A DNA stretch of 62,000 bases. Origin: Mesostigma viride. Taxonomy: Eukaryota; Streptophyta; Mesostigmatophyceae; Mesostigmatales; Mesostigmataceae. The stretch covers positions 536,323-598,322 of the forward strand of contig RPFO01000312.1 of NCBI GenBank assembly GCA_009746045.1, given 5' to 3'. A program made the translations under genes and the position numbers. Positions 26,903-38,760 of this stretch are shown piece after piece. The notes under the pieces were generated by a model. That model saw only the letters and a list, made by a program, of their open reading frames with translations, ran no database searches and was not told the DNA's origin. Every line of letters starts with the position of its first letter. The first letter of the stretch is position 1.

Positions 26903-27260
26903 ATAAAACGTAGCATTGGCGGACATGTTAGGGTGATGCTCGGCTTAGGGACAGTGGACATGTTTGAGTGATTGCTCGCCAGACTCGAGCTCGCTGGCAT
27001 ACACGTCCGTGGCACCCTCGGCATTTAGCTGGGTTGACGCAAATCCTTGTACTGTTTACTGGTGTGTGCGATAATAAAGGAATGGTTATGCACGACATCT
27101 AAATGCGAATATCACACAAAAACTGGTTCCTGGAATTCTCGCGAGCTGCGCGGCGTATGACTGGCGCTTTCCGTTTTTAATTTGCTTCTCGCCTTTTGTG
27201 CTCCAAACAGGGGGGTCGTTTACATCCACTGCAACAAAGTGCTCGTGACCTCCAGCTTTC

Positions 27261-28137
27261 ATGGCCCGGCCCTGCCTTTGCTGCTTGACCAGCACCAGAC
27301 AGGGTGTGCCGGTGGCCATCCTCGCAATTTTTCTAGCGGTCAGCGGCATCGTGTGGGTCTGTGCCTTAGGTAAGGCGTTAAGCCCTTATTCCAGTTTCTG
27401 TCCAAATGGCACATCATATTAACTGTACTTGCTTCGTCTTGCGCATGCGGACCCCCCCTTGTTAATGATGCGTTGTCCTGACATTAGCTTCGCATGTGCA
27501 TTAATGGGACGTGTTCCCGATGTGCATATTTCGGCCCATTATTACTTCAACATACAATTTCATGGCGATATTAACTATATGAATTAAATGCATTTCCTCT
27601 TTCCTTAATCCTTCTAGTTATACCCTTTTTTCATGTTTGGTTGGTGGTTATCCATGTAGGGCATGTGGCGGTGCAAGAGCGCGCGCGGGTGCCTGCGAAG
27701 TTTTCAGTTGTCGCGCCTATCAACCCAGGTAAGCAAGGAGTAGAGGGAAAGACTAAGAATATATTTTCTGAATTTCTAGGTCATAGTTGTCCTTTTGCAC
27801 GAGATGGAAGCGTTATGCCATGGGGCTTTATGGTTGGGTAATAGCCCTCCTGAGAACGGCTTGCTCTGCAACTTTGTTGGTATGTTCATACCTTGTCACG
27901 CGGCAATGTGGTGCAGATCTTCATGCATCCACATGGTGGATCACCTTGGCGTTATTGGCACTACATGTTGGTCTGAGGTAAGGAATCCATGCTACCCTAA
28001 AACGACTAATGCACTGAATGCTCCTCTTTCAGTTTCCAGCGGAATACACAATGATGAGTTGTTTCAGATACTTCTTGGCGCCACGTGCGGCACGCGGTGG
28101 GCCTAGCCTATTGGGATCTAGCGGAAGCTATTCTTAA
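27261..28137 (+). CDS. MULE-1 accessory gene: small membrane-anchored protein, 5 exons
   Basis: I do not recognise this gene. Exons 27261-27369, 27660-27728, 27780-27837, 27917-27977 and 28033-28137 join in one frame across four GT-AG introns (290, 51, 79 and 55 bp) and give 133 residues ending in TAA. Four independent phase matches make chance unlikely. Residues 16-36 are hydrophobic (VPVAILAIFLAVSGIVWV), preceded by Arg and Cys, a likely signal anchor; the remainder has scattered Cys and Gly and a low-complexity tail. A decayed homologue of exon 1 lies in MULE-2 (55451-55690, minus), so the gene belongs to the element family rather than to this locus alone. It could be a captured host gene fragment or an element-specific protein. 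Confidence 0.6.
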
Positions 28138-28556
28138 GTTAGGGTTTATTTTTGGAGTTATGTTGGCAGCCCCATGCAGCTATGCCTAGACTTGCTTGGC
28201 CATTTTGAGGTGCGATCGAGGTAGTTCATAACTTCTTTCTTCGCTGCCCTTTTTCCTTTTGCGCGTTGCTGAGCAGGGATATGCCGAGGTGCTCTCCTTA
28301 TGTCCATGTCTGCATTTGGCACAAGGCACAATGCATCGCTCCAAAACGGCAGTCAGTTCGGCGACCCAGGCATCGCGGTATTGTTCGCCGCCTTCTCGCT
28401 CGGCGTAAAGCGGTGCGGCAACGCAAGCATCCTTCCTCACAGCGCGGGGAAAGCATCCCTCCCCCTCCCCCGCCACCTTCCCCGCAAAGGGAAATAGTGT
28501 GGCATATGATACGTTTCGTACGCAGACTATACATCATACGCAGCTTTGCCGTACGG

Positions 28557-31500
28557 ATGTTAAACGTATGCCTACGGATACGCGTACTCTTGCGTATTAC
28601 GTACTCTCACGTATTATCTTTCTCTGCTTCCCCGCCACCCCCACCGCCACCGCCACCGCCACCGCCACCGCCACCGCCACCGCCACCTTCTCCGCCACCT
28701 TCTCCGCCACTTTCTCCGCCACCTTCCCATGTTGGAGCACCTCCACCTGCGGCAGCGCCGGCACCGATTGGTCAGCACGGCGGACAACCGTTTTCCAACG
28801 TACGTTGCCCTTCCATGTCGTTATCTCATTTTCCCGTTCGAACTCGCTCATGCTTGGTAGCGACATGGTCTGGAATGTTCTTGTTGTAAGCATCTTTCCA
28901 TGATAATGGAGTTATTTGCATATAAGGCAGTTAGTGAGCTTCATAATGGCAACTTATGTTTATGGCGTCCCCAGCTAATTGCACCCACCAAATCCATGAC
29001 TATGTTGTAACTTGTAATTAGTTTCTGAACATCGTGTTTAATTTCTTATGTTGCTGACCCAAAACAGGGAAGTTCAAGACAAAATCCAACACCAGTGCCC
29101 AGTTGTGAAGGCACAAACAAGGCAACCAGGAAAAGGAAGGCCTCCTACAAGTGTGCTCGCAGAGGTATTTCTGGGAGGCGCTGCTGTGACAACACGGGCA
29201 CCCATCCGGACAATCCACTTGTGGCCGGCCGTGAACCACTTCAATTCGTTGGCTCTCATTTATACTGCACGGGGTGCGCGGATGCTGTACGCTCCAAGAA
29301 AAGGTACGCCTGGGTATGCGCGTGTTGTTTTTACTCTACATGTCATCAATACATTGAACAACCTTTTTCTGATTTGCGTCGTTTATCAAGCACAGTCTCT
29401 TAGTTGCCTTAGCTTTCATGGTGTTCACCAAGGCCATATCAAATATTGTAGTAGTGCATAATGTAACTCTTTTGGCTGAATGTTCTTTGGGTTTTGTTGA
29501 TTGGCCTGTGATTGGTCTTTATGGCCTGCTAGTTTTGGTTTACGGTATGGTTTTGCTTGGAAATAGATTTTTATTCTACAGAAGCCTTATTGCAGCGTTT
29601 ATGGTAGATGAGCCCGTTTGGCAGCCCTATGCCGGGCGTAATCTTATCTTAACCTCGTGGCTTGTCCTTTCCTACTAGCACATTACTGACAAGCCACACA
29701 CAACATGGGGTCGCAAGAAAACCTTAGCATAGCGCTCCATGGGGTGTTCATGGCAAGCCCAATGCGTGGTGGCTAAATGTTTAACCTTTACTCGGGGGCT
29801 CGGCGTGCCATGCTTCCAAGTTCGTTGTCTCTTTTCATTAATATAACTCTCCCCATTTGTTACCCATTTGTCCCGCATTGTCTTACATGAATGCTTTGTA
29901 CTTTGCTGTATTCCGTGTTTGTGGCGTTTCAATATCGAGCAGCACCTTGAGCACTACGGAGATTAACCAATTTATTGACGCCCTTAAGCCTTACCCCAAT
30001 GTTGACTGCGGTCAAATATATGAGACCCCCAAGCTCGCTAATCAGGCGCTCGACAAAGCCAACAAGCAAGAGCTCAAGAATGGGCCCCTAAATTTTCACG
30101 ACCTCAACTGGGTGTTGGTGTTTTGCGATAAAGGTCCAAAGCAAAGGGTCCTTTTGCGATCTAGCTTACCAACCAACAGAACCGCTGACTATTTGAGCGG
30201 CGAGGGCGAAAGGGCAAACTGCAAGCCTCGTTGTAGACGAAACGAGAGCAATGCACAAAAGACATCAAAAGCTTGCGCCCCGCCTTCGGACGCCCCACTG
30301 GATGCCGCCCCGGCTGCCGTGCCCTCTGCCCCGGCTGCGGTGCCCTCCGCCCTGGCTGCCGTGCCCTGCGCCCCGGCTGCCGTGCCCTCCGCCCCGGCTG
30401 CCATGCCCTGCGCCCCGGCTGCCGTGCCCTCCGCCCCGGCTGCCGTGCCCTGCGCCCCGGCTGCCGTGCCATGCGCCCCGGCTGCCGTGCCCTCCGCCCC
30501 GGCTGCCGTGCCCTGCGCCCCGGCTGCCGTGCCCTCCGCCCCGGCTGCGTGCCCTCCGCCCCGGCTGCGGCGCCCTCCGCCCCGGCTGCCGTGCCCTGCG
30601 CCCCGGCTGCCGTGCCCTGCGCCCCGGCTGCGGTGCCCTCCGCCCCGGCTGCGGCGCCCTCCGCCCCGGCTGCCGTGCCCTCCGCCCCGGCTGCGGTGCC
30701 CTGCGCCCCGGCTGCTGTGCCCTCCGCCCCGGCTGCGGTGCCCTCCGCCCCGGCTGCTGTGCCCTCCGCCCCGGCTGCGGTGCCCTCCGCCCCGGCTGCC
30801 GTGCCCTGCGCCCCGGCTGCCGTGCCCTGCGCCCCGGCTGCCGTGCCCTGCGCCCCGGCTGCCGTGCCCTCCGCCCCGGCTGCCGTGCCCTGCGCCCCGG
30901 CTGCGTGCCCTCCGCCCCGGCTGCGGCGCCCTCCGCCCCGGCTGCCGTGCCCTCCGCCCCGGCTGCGGTGCCCTGCGCCCCGGCTGCTGTGCCCTCCGCC
31001 CCGGCTGCGGTGCCCTGCGCCCCGGCTGCTGTGCCCTCCGCCCCGGCTGCGGTGCCCTCCGCCCCGGCTGCGGTGCCCTCCGCCCCGGCTGCCGTGCCCT
31101 CCGCCCCGCGGGGTGCATCATCAACATTAGCTGCCGGACAAGAAGTGCAGGAGGATGATCCGGACAGCGATTCTGGGGATGAGGAGGAAGATGGGGGTGG
31201 AAAGGACCATGAGCGTCACCCAAGTGCCAACAAGGCATTTGCGCGGTACACCTGTGCGAGGTATGGCAGCTGCAGGGTCAACCCAAAGAAACTGCCGCGT
31301 GGGCACCCTAAGGCGCGGGCGTCTAAATTGAGGGGTGAGATGTGCGTTGGATGTCGGGTTTCATGGCGTATCGTGGAGTTACGTGAGAACCTCGGCACAT
31401 CATATATCACGTACTCCGAGTTCAGGCATGAGCATGGGGCAACTGGGCTGGCCAGGGACATCTACGAAGGTGGACAACGACTAAGCGAACGTTGCCGGGA

Positions 31501-33582
31501 GTTTCTATGCGGTAAGATGAGTGACCTGAAGGATGGGCAGCGGGCTAATTGTAATGCTATCATCCGAGAATGGCAGAGAAGCTTAGAGGACTTGCTGGGA
31601 TCCGAGGAGGCTATCAAGCAAAGGGACTACGCGTTGACTGCAGCGGATGTGAGAAACATGGAAGACAAGTTGCTTTCAACGGCGTGGAAGTTCCATGCAG
31701 AAGAAGCAGAAAGCGTGGAATTATGGGCAGCGCGCTTGGGGGACAACGTCCGCTACTACCAACCCCAGGAGATGACCCCGGACGGTACAGTCCAACTTTC
31801 CCCCTTTGTGCTAGTGTACCAGAATGCATGGCAGCGGGAAATGTATAAACTGCATGGGCAAAAGAAGGCATTTTTGATAGCACATTTGGGGTATCCACCA
31901 TGGGTTTCTCACTGGTGACGCTCATGGTCGTGGATGCTTTTGGTAATGGTGTGCCAGTGGCTTGGTGCCTTGCCAGCGCGGAGACCAGTGCCGTGTATGA
32001 GGCATTTCTAGAAGCTGTGGTGGATGGCTGTGAAACGAAGCCCCCGTTGACAATCATCATCGATTGTTCAAACGCTGAAATGAACGCATTGAAGCGGGTG
32101 TTCCCAGCTACCAAGATCTTTTTGTGTTCATGGCACGTCCAGCGCGCTTGGTGCACGAACCTATTAACAAAGGTGAAAGGTGCCAAGGTCCGTATGGAAC
32201 TGATGGAAGAGCTTAATGCCATCTTGTATTACATGAGCTCGCGCCTTGCCGGGGATGCGGAGGCGCAAGTACGTGCGGTGCAATGCCGGCTCACCCAGTT
32301 TTATACCAAGTGGGACCCCATTACCCCCGCATTTGTCGACTACATGCGCAGTCAATGGGAGGACAAGCTGCACATGTGGGCGAAAGCGTTTAGGGTGGCG
32401 GATTATGCCCAACATGATACGAACAATATTCTTGAACGGTATCATCGAACCCTCAAGTATACTTGGCTGCATAACCGTGGGCGCCAACGTCTTGACTGGC
32501 TAATTTACATGTTTGGGTTGATTGTTGGGTGGCTGGAAAGGGACCAACAGCTCAAAACCCGTGGTGTCATCATAAATCACCGTCGGCGGAAAGAAGAGAT
32601 GGCGGAGCTTGACAAGGCGTGTAATCTCCAAGCGGAAATACAGCAAGGTAAAACCAGGAGCTGCTGGGCGGAGATGGTCACGGATGGTTCTTGCACATCC
32701 CGTCGCGTTGTGGTGGATTTCGTGACTTGCGTGAGGTCATTTAATATTGACCTCAACTCTAACACGGCCACTTGCGACTGCACCGACTCTAAAACAGGAA
32801 ACATTTGTCATCATTTCTTGGTCGACCTCATGCTCTCCGGTGTGGCTACCCGTGAGGACATTGAGCTTGTGATCAAACGCCGGGCAGCATTCGGTGTTCC
32901 GCCAAACAAGCACTCTTGTGTGCACTTCCTTGAGGAATTGCTCTGGGTGAGAAACAAGGCAACTCCATCTGAGAAAGGGGAGGCTTCGGATTTTCCTGAC
33001 ACGGCTGACGTCGATGAAACTCCCGATGACGCCCAGCCACCCGACTTTGGTCAACCTGCCAATCACGACAAAGGTCAAGCATCATCTTCCGTGAAGGAGA
33101 AGAATCGGCAGATGCTTAGCCGAATCGAGGCTGCATGGGATGGGGCGGCAACCGAGGATGGTTTGCGGCGCGCCCAAGAGCTCACAAGTCTAGCTTTGGC
33201 GGACGTGGCGCGACAAATTGAAGACTTTGTGCGCTTGGATAGGCAAAGGGCAGCAGTGGGCAATGTTCCGCCTACACCTACCTTGCGCCTTGTTGATAAA
33301 CCTGCGGTCAGGAGAGGCACTCGAGACATTCGGCACGACCCCGCTGTATTCGGGCAACAATGTGGTGTCAAACGTGCATTTGTCCGTCGGAATGGTGGGG
33401 CAAAGAAACAGAAGCTGAGCGTCATGGGCCGATTGCAGAAAGATGCTGCCAGTGAGGCAAGCAATGGTGCGGGGTCCCGAGCCCAAAGCAATCCACTATG
33501 TTCTTTTCCACTTGCTGAAGCGTCGGATTCATCATTGGCCATGCCGGAAGGCGGCCAAGCGGCTGTCGACCACGGCTTGTGA
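28557..33582 (+). pseudogene. MULE transposase gene, 3 exons, three frameshifts
   Basis: Cuts and pastes MULE DNA. Exons: 28557-28799 (Pro-rich; start uncertain), 29068-29303 and 29943-33582; both junctions are GT-AG with matching phases. Exon 2 has paired Cys (KCARRG, RRCCDN, YCTGCADAV) like a degenerate zinc finger. Exon 3 holds a 21-bp minisatellite, an acidic linker, then the DDE domain: FDSTFG at 31876, IIIDCSNAE near 32062, the family's CSWHVQRAW, NNILERYHRT near 32430, and a SWIM finger (CDC...CHH) near 32770-32815. Two 20-bp units (about 30545 and 30903) shift the frame, and a third one-base loss near 31857-31866 separates the first catalytic Asp from the upstream part. The frames used are 29943-30545, then about 30545-30903, then to 31865, then 31876-33582. 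Length fits large algal MULE transposases. Confidence 0.88.
30305..31112 (+). repeat. 21-bp minisatellite inside the transposase coding exon
   Basis: About 38 copies of GCTGCCGTGCCCTCCGCCCCG with S/C variation, coding AAVPSAP or AAVPCAP. Two copies are 20 bp long. The opposite strand is open too (Gln-Pro-Gly-Arg-Arg-Ala repeats) but has no other sign of being a gene. Confidence 0.93.
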
Positions 33583-33701
33583 TGGAGCTCAAGCTGCCGA
33601 GGCATACATGTGGAGGTAATACACTGTGCAAGAGCCAATGTCCTTCGGCGAAGTCATTCCTCACAGGCATGTTGTGTGTGGGCGGGGGCAGGGGCGGGGG
33701 C

Positions 33702-33729
33702 GCGCGCACGCACACACGCACGCACGCAT

Positions 33730-33788
<59 letters not shown>

Positions 33789-33792
33789 CACA

Positions 33793-33856
<64 letters not shown>

Positions 33857-34400
33857 CGACTGCCCGACTGCCCGACTGCCCGACTGCCCGACTGCCCGAC
33901 TGTCCGACTGCCCGACTGCCCGACTGCCCGACTGCCCGACTGCCCGACTGCCCGACTGCCCGACTGCCCGACTGCCCGACTGCCCGACTGCCGACTGCCC
34001 GACTGCCCGACTGCCCGACTGCCCGACTGCCCGACTGCCCGACTGCCCGACTGCCCGACTGCCCGACTGCCCGACTGCCCGACTGCCCGACTGCCCGACT
34101 GCCCGACTTCCCGACTGCCCGACTTCCCGACTGCCCGACTGCCCGACTGCCCGACTGCCCGACTGCCCGACTGCCCCACTGCCCGACTGCCCGACTGCCC
34201 GACTGCCCGACTGCCGACTGCCCGACTGCCCGACTGCCCGACTGCCCGACTGCCCGACTGCCCGACTGCCCGACTGCCCGACTGCCCGACTGCCCGACTG
34301 CCCGACTGCCCGACTGCCCGACTGCCCGACTGCCCGACTGCCCGACTGCCCGACTGCCCGACTGCCCAACTGCCCAACTGCCCGACTGCCCGACTGCCAA
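33702..34400 (+). repeat. CACG microsatellite followed by CGACTGCC array
   Basis: ACGC/CACG tetranucleotides at 33702-33857 pass directly into about 67 copies of the octamer CGACTGCC (33858-34400). A possible donor GTAATAC near 33617 and an acceptor near 34627 would place this in a 3'-UTR intron of the transposase gene. All frames stay open and none is a gene. Confidence 0.93.
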
Positions 34401-36889
34401 CCTAACGAACTCCCTCTCACTGCGTCTCTCTCTGCTGGGCTTCCTTTTCCCTTTTTCTCCCCCGTTATTGTATTGTGGTTGTGCATGTGCATGTAATGCC
34501 CATATGTACGCAATTAGAAAAAGAGATTCCTGAAGTTTTTCATCCATAGCTTGTCACGAATCATTGTTTGTGTGTGGTTGAGTCCAGGGTTCTAAACTCA
34601 GTGCTTGTCTATTTGCTCTTAATGCAGGAGGTGGTGACCGAGCTTTCGGCATGAAGATTCCAAGACTACCCTCATATTGGAGCATTATCAGCTGGCAGCT
34701 GCAAATGCCCAAGGGCTGCAATGGATGGAGCTCTCGAGTTGAAGGGCCCATTATCATAAAGGCCTGCCTTCACGTTGGCCATGTTACACAGTCATGAATG
34801 AATAAATTAATAAACACGTAGACAGCGTCAGCATATTTCCTGATGGAATGGGGAAGGGGGGATGGGGACAGTCATAAGCTAGCCGCAGTGGTGCAGTATC
34901 ATGTGTCTTATATGCATACTGCTATAAAACTGGGCACCTTGAAAATTTTCCTCGTGGGCTAGCTAGGATCCATGCGACAACTGGATGATTGTGAGGTTCT
35001 TCAACATCTACCTGGTCAGTAATTTTGCAGGTGGCCGGCCAACACAAGGTATGCGTTGCTAACATTCAACACATGCATGCGTCTGCTGATTTAATAATGC
35101 ATACCGATGCTGGTTGACCTTGATAGCTAATTTATTGGCGGATCCACACGTCACGTTGCCGTAAGTAATAATCATAAGATGTCATGATTGACTGCGTCAA
35201 CGAGCATACATCCCCATTGGAATGGTTGAGCAATGAGCCCCGACCAAATTATCAGTCAAACCTTAATTTGGGTTGAAAGAGCGTCAAACACATTCTTGAT
35301 TGTCCAAATTCTTACTATATGATCTGACGTGCATCCATCCTCACAATGCCAATGGCCGCTATCTCATGGATGACAGGAACATGTTTCCTGCTCTAAAATT
35401 AAATTAAATAAATTATAGCATGCCTCGGTGGGGTGGGCATGTAGCACCTAGAGTGCTTTCCAGTCCCTGTAAGTTGCACAGTGGGAAAGGGGCAAAGACA
35501 CCTGCGTCCTCACTCATGCCCGAAGGCAGGCCACAGCTGCGTTCAACGCTCGTTGGACTATGGCAAACTGTGGGTGTGCTAAAGCTGAAATATGCGCGAG
35601 TATGCTGGTATGTTGGCTGCTCTAAGGACCGAGCTGGCCACTGATGGCCAGTGGTGGAATCATCTTGCACGTAGTCTAGCTAGCCAACCCCAACACTGTC
35701 CCAAGGTACCTAGCCACAAAGACCCCACTAGCTGCAGGCATGGGTGCCAACAAAGTGTGATTCGGCTAGGATCGGCTCCCAAACATGCGAGCCATACATG
35801 TGTGCTTTACATTTACGCACACACTGACAACCTCAGCCCAGGTCGATCCACGTTGGTTGACATTAGACAACGTATTGACGCTGTAATTACCAAATAACCA
35901 AAAAAGCTCACCATGGGCTCAACAATTTTCAGGCACGGCATGTGCACGGCAGTTGCCTGCACCTATTTTACAATGCACGTCAGTGGTAAAAAGCTTGGTA
36001 CTGTATTTCATTGATATTTGTAATGCCATCCTTGCCTGCATGTCCCAAGGGCTACTCTAAAAAAAGAAGAAGCAGTATCAACGACAAGCTTTCTACTTTA
36101 GGACACAAGGATCCCTATACAAACACTCATACAAGAACAAACCCAGCATTCAACAAACCCATCACCAAATGATACAGTGGTCAGTCACACTCTGCAACAC
36201 TAAACTTGAAGGATACAGCAACACTAGCAACCTACGCAAAATAAGCAAGATACTGTAACAGATACATGTGGTCCAGTTCCCAGATACGGGCTGACAGTTC
36301 CGCGAGGGCCGACAAGGTGTGCTACCAAGCTTTACGCAGAAAATCAGAAGAGAAAGGCGCGCACGATGACCGCGTCCAGACGCATTTCCCGGTATATCTC
36401 TTCAAGGTCTACTTGGAAACTTGGTAGCGAGGTATGGAGAGGCAATGCATAAAAAGCTCGGAAGCTAACGAGAGAAGGCAGGGTGGGGGGAAGAAGACAG
36501 GACGGGACGTTGGAGGAACGCATGAGACGGAGGGAGGGAGCGAGCAAGGGAGGGAGGGAGGGAGAAAAAAACGAGAGAGGGAAAGATTGCCAGACAAAAG
36601 ATCGATTCGAAGAGGAAACTAAGTGTGCCGACATTACTGCGAGTAGAGAAAGCAGAATTTTTATTGCTATGGATCCCAGGGACGTCAAAGACTGTTTGTC
36701 TCCTACTTTAGACAAATTAGGGTCCGATGATTATACTTTAGAACAACCATGGCATTCTCGTCGCCCAACTTCCCGGCTGCGCAATTGCCAGGCAATAGTC
36801 ACTACTGCATCACAAAGAAAACAGATTTTTGCCACCTTCAAGCGTAAATTGCCAGCACCTTGGCAAAAATAATGCAATGATGCCAATTG
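34401..36889. repeat. MULE-1 right interior: LINE 3' relics, no clear gene
   Basis: A LINE 3' end lies near 34795-34860 (minus) and another at 35395-35565 (minus, matching 21880-22020). A GGGA run lies at 36535-36565. A minus-strand frame 36715-36344 and a plus-strand frame reaching 36872 have no recognisable motifs. I cannot support a second large gene. Confidence 0.5.
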
Positions 36890-37103
36890 CATCCTTGACT
36901 GCGCTTGTTGTCAACAAAGAAATTAGCCAAGTCCTACAGTAATTGGCGCGGCCTGCAGGCCCTTTTTTCCCGCGTAACTCGTGTGCCGGTCCGGCGCGGC
37001 GTGGCCTGGGCAGGCGCGTCGGACTTAGTGCGGTGGTGTCCCGGAACCCCGCACTCACCCCCGCACTCGAGTTTGTGTCATCAGAGCCAAATTATGCGCT
37101 TCC
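36890..37103 (-). repeat. MULE-1 right terminal inverted repeat
   Basis: Reverse complement of 26693-26902 with a 4-bp insertion and a few substitutions. Ends in GCGCTTCC at 37103, followed by the 9-bp duplication. Confidence 0.95.
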
Positions 37104-37192
37104 CTCCAAATATATTCGGCATCGGGTTCGGGGCACCCCCCTGGGCCGAGTATCCGATTCGGCAAGCCAAAACGCTATTCGGTACAACCCTA
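37104..37192. mobile_element. hAT-type MITE copy A, right part
   Basis: Begins with the 9-bp MULE target duplication and continues exactly as in the copy at 49590-49671. It ends in CTATTCGGTACAACCCTA, then CGGCATAC (37193-37200), the right target duplication of the MITE. Confidence 0.95.
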
Positions 37193-37199
37193 CGGCATA

Positions 37200-37675
37200 C
37201 ACCCTCCGCATTGGTAGTTTTAATTCGGTTCAGCCGAAAGGCCCTTCGGAATTAGACAATAGCGTTTTATTGGTTGAAAGTGCTACTGTGCCCGCCCAAT
37301 TAATTAATTATTAGTTTGTTTGTTTGGTTACCGAACAACCGTTGAACTGGCTGCGAAATTTAATAATTCTTTGTTTGTTGACTTTGTTCTGTATAACCCA
37401 GCCGGATGCACTGCTCTTACAGGCTCTTACGGCTAGGAAAAGCACATTTTTCAGCCAGAGATTTAATAATTCTTTGTTTGTTAGCGAGAAAGCTGCACAC
37501 GTGACAGGAAAATAATATTTATTTACACTTTCTTTGTTTGTTTGGTAGCTTCAAAAACTACAGTTCACTTCACTCGGGAATTAGTTAATTAAAACTCTTT
37601 TGTTTTATTTATCGTTTGCAGCTGGCCGGCGCCCAGCCTCATAATTATTTAGTATACCTACCAATGCGGAGGGTG
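37200..37675. mobile_element. 476-bp MITE with TA flanks (Tc1/mariner-like)
   Basis: Perfect 18-bp inverted repeats CACCCTCCGCATTGGTAG / CTACCAATGCGGAGGGTG bound by TA on both sides (37198-37199, 37676-37677). The interior is AT-rich with two direct copies of TTTAATAATTCTTTGTTTG. The hAT MITE inserted so that its 8-bp duplication overlaps this element's first base. Superfamily assignment rests only on the TA duplication and small size. Confidence 0.75.
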
Positions 37676-37677
37676 TA

Positions 37678-38560
37678 TTAGTAGATGATTGCTTCAGATC
37701 TAGATGCCGGTGCTCATCTAATAACTGAAAAAACATGCGAACTTAATTGGAAGGTCACGGATAATCATATTCAATGGGATCGTTCACCCTCACAAAAGCG
37801 TGATACGACTAGCCACGCCATCGTATATCCAACGCCGTGGCTCGGGCTATGGCGACGGATAAGGAGGGGGTTACATCAACACTGCTAGGCACCGTCACCG
37901 ACCGCGAGGTTATTTGCATGTCAAAGTAGGCGTGTTGGTATGTGACCGGCTCCTTTTCGGCTGCATTTCATCCTTGCCTTCTTCTTTTTGGCTTCCTTGC
38001 ATTGCAATTCTGCGCGAACTAGTATAAGCTGTTTTCTTTAGTGGATAAGTCGCCGACTCTTCACCCTATAGCTTGTCTAATGCGGTGCTTCCCCTTGGTA
38101 GCGAACGGGTGATAATAACCGTGCGCGGCCGGGGCGCCTTATAATTGAATGTTTCTGTCTTTTGTGATTGAAAACGACCTTACAGTCTGTGAACACCTCA
38201 CAATATTTAGCGCTCCCCAAACTGCCATGATCTTCCTATGAACTGAACCTCGCAGCGGCGGCAGTTTAAGGCTGCAGGTTGTCTGGGGTAGGGCACGGCC
38301 CAACTAGGTTACTTTGTCACTTCTGTGGGTCCGCGCAAGGCCTGATGATGGAATTGCTGCATCTGCTGCAAGCCATATCAACATATGTGGCAGCCATCTT
38401 CTGTGGATGAGGGTGAAAATGCAGCCTCGACACAATTCCAAGACGCAGATGCGCTGCCAGGTTCCAGTATCCTCCTGTAATGTCTCTCCTTGTTGAGGTT
38501 TGCATGATTATTCTGAGAAGGACGTTTTACAAATGCAAGTAGATCGCATGTGAGAGACTA
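37678..38560. other. No supported gene
   Basis: Small frames only, no repeat match found within the window. Confidence 0.45.
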
Positions 38561-38565
38561 TATTT

Positions 38566-38760
38566 GCATTAATTAATTAATAGACACGTGACTGCGTCAC
38601 GTGAGCATAAGCCCTCAGTGGGAGCGGAACAGGGGATGGAATGGATGGTATAAGCTATCTAGGTCCTAGTTACAGGGGTGTGGGCACCGCGGCCCGAATC
38701 GCTATGAATGCCATACTTGGTCACACGCGGAGCCCCCACAGGCTTGGGGGTGGACTATAT
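38566..38760 (-). repeat. LINE-like 3' end and shared repeat
   Basis: A TTAATTAATTAA tail, a CACGTGAC/GTCACGTG hairpin, then sequence related to 53390-53500 (both contain CGGCCCGAATC and GGAGCCC). Confidence 0.5.

Larger units (their letters stand above)
26693..37103 (+). mobile_element. MULE-1, Mutator-like element of 10.4 kb
   Basis: Bounded by inverted repeats of about 210 bp (26693-26902 and 36890-37103) that start GGAAGCGCATAATTTGG and differ by a few substitutions and a 4-bp indel. The 9-bp direct repeat CTCCAAATA flanks it (26684-26692, 37104-37112). The uninterrupted MITE at 49 kb shows the same 9 bp once, proving the insertion. It carries a transposase gene (28557-33582), a small spliced accessory gene (27261-28137), a large repeat block (33702-34400) and later LINE debris. 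The transposase has frameshifts, so this copy is probably not autonomous now, although near-identical TIRs suggest fairly recent movement. Confidence 0.96.

Noticed and set aside
27086-27349. 87-codon minus-strand frame at the MULE-1 left end
   Set aside because: It overlaps, antisense, the first exon of the accessory gene, which has better splice evidence; it has no recognisable motif.
30189-31238. 349-codon minus-strand frame opposite the transposase repeat
   Set aside because: Reverse reading of the 21-bp array; both ends lack coding features.
33422-34547. Several 240-360 codon frames with Ala-Cys-Val-Arg or Pro-Thr-Ala-Arg-Leu repeats
   Set aside because: Translations of the CACG and CGACTGCC arrays on both strands.
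36344-36872. Possible second MULE-1 gene at the right end (frames on both strands)
   Set aside because: No motif, partly low complexity, and no phase-consistent exon partners.
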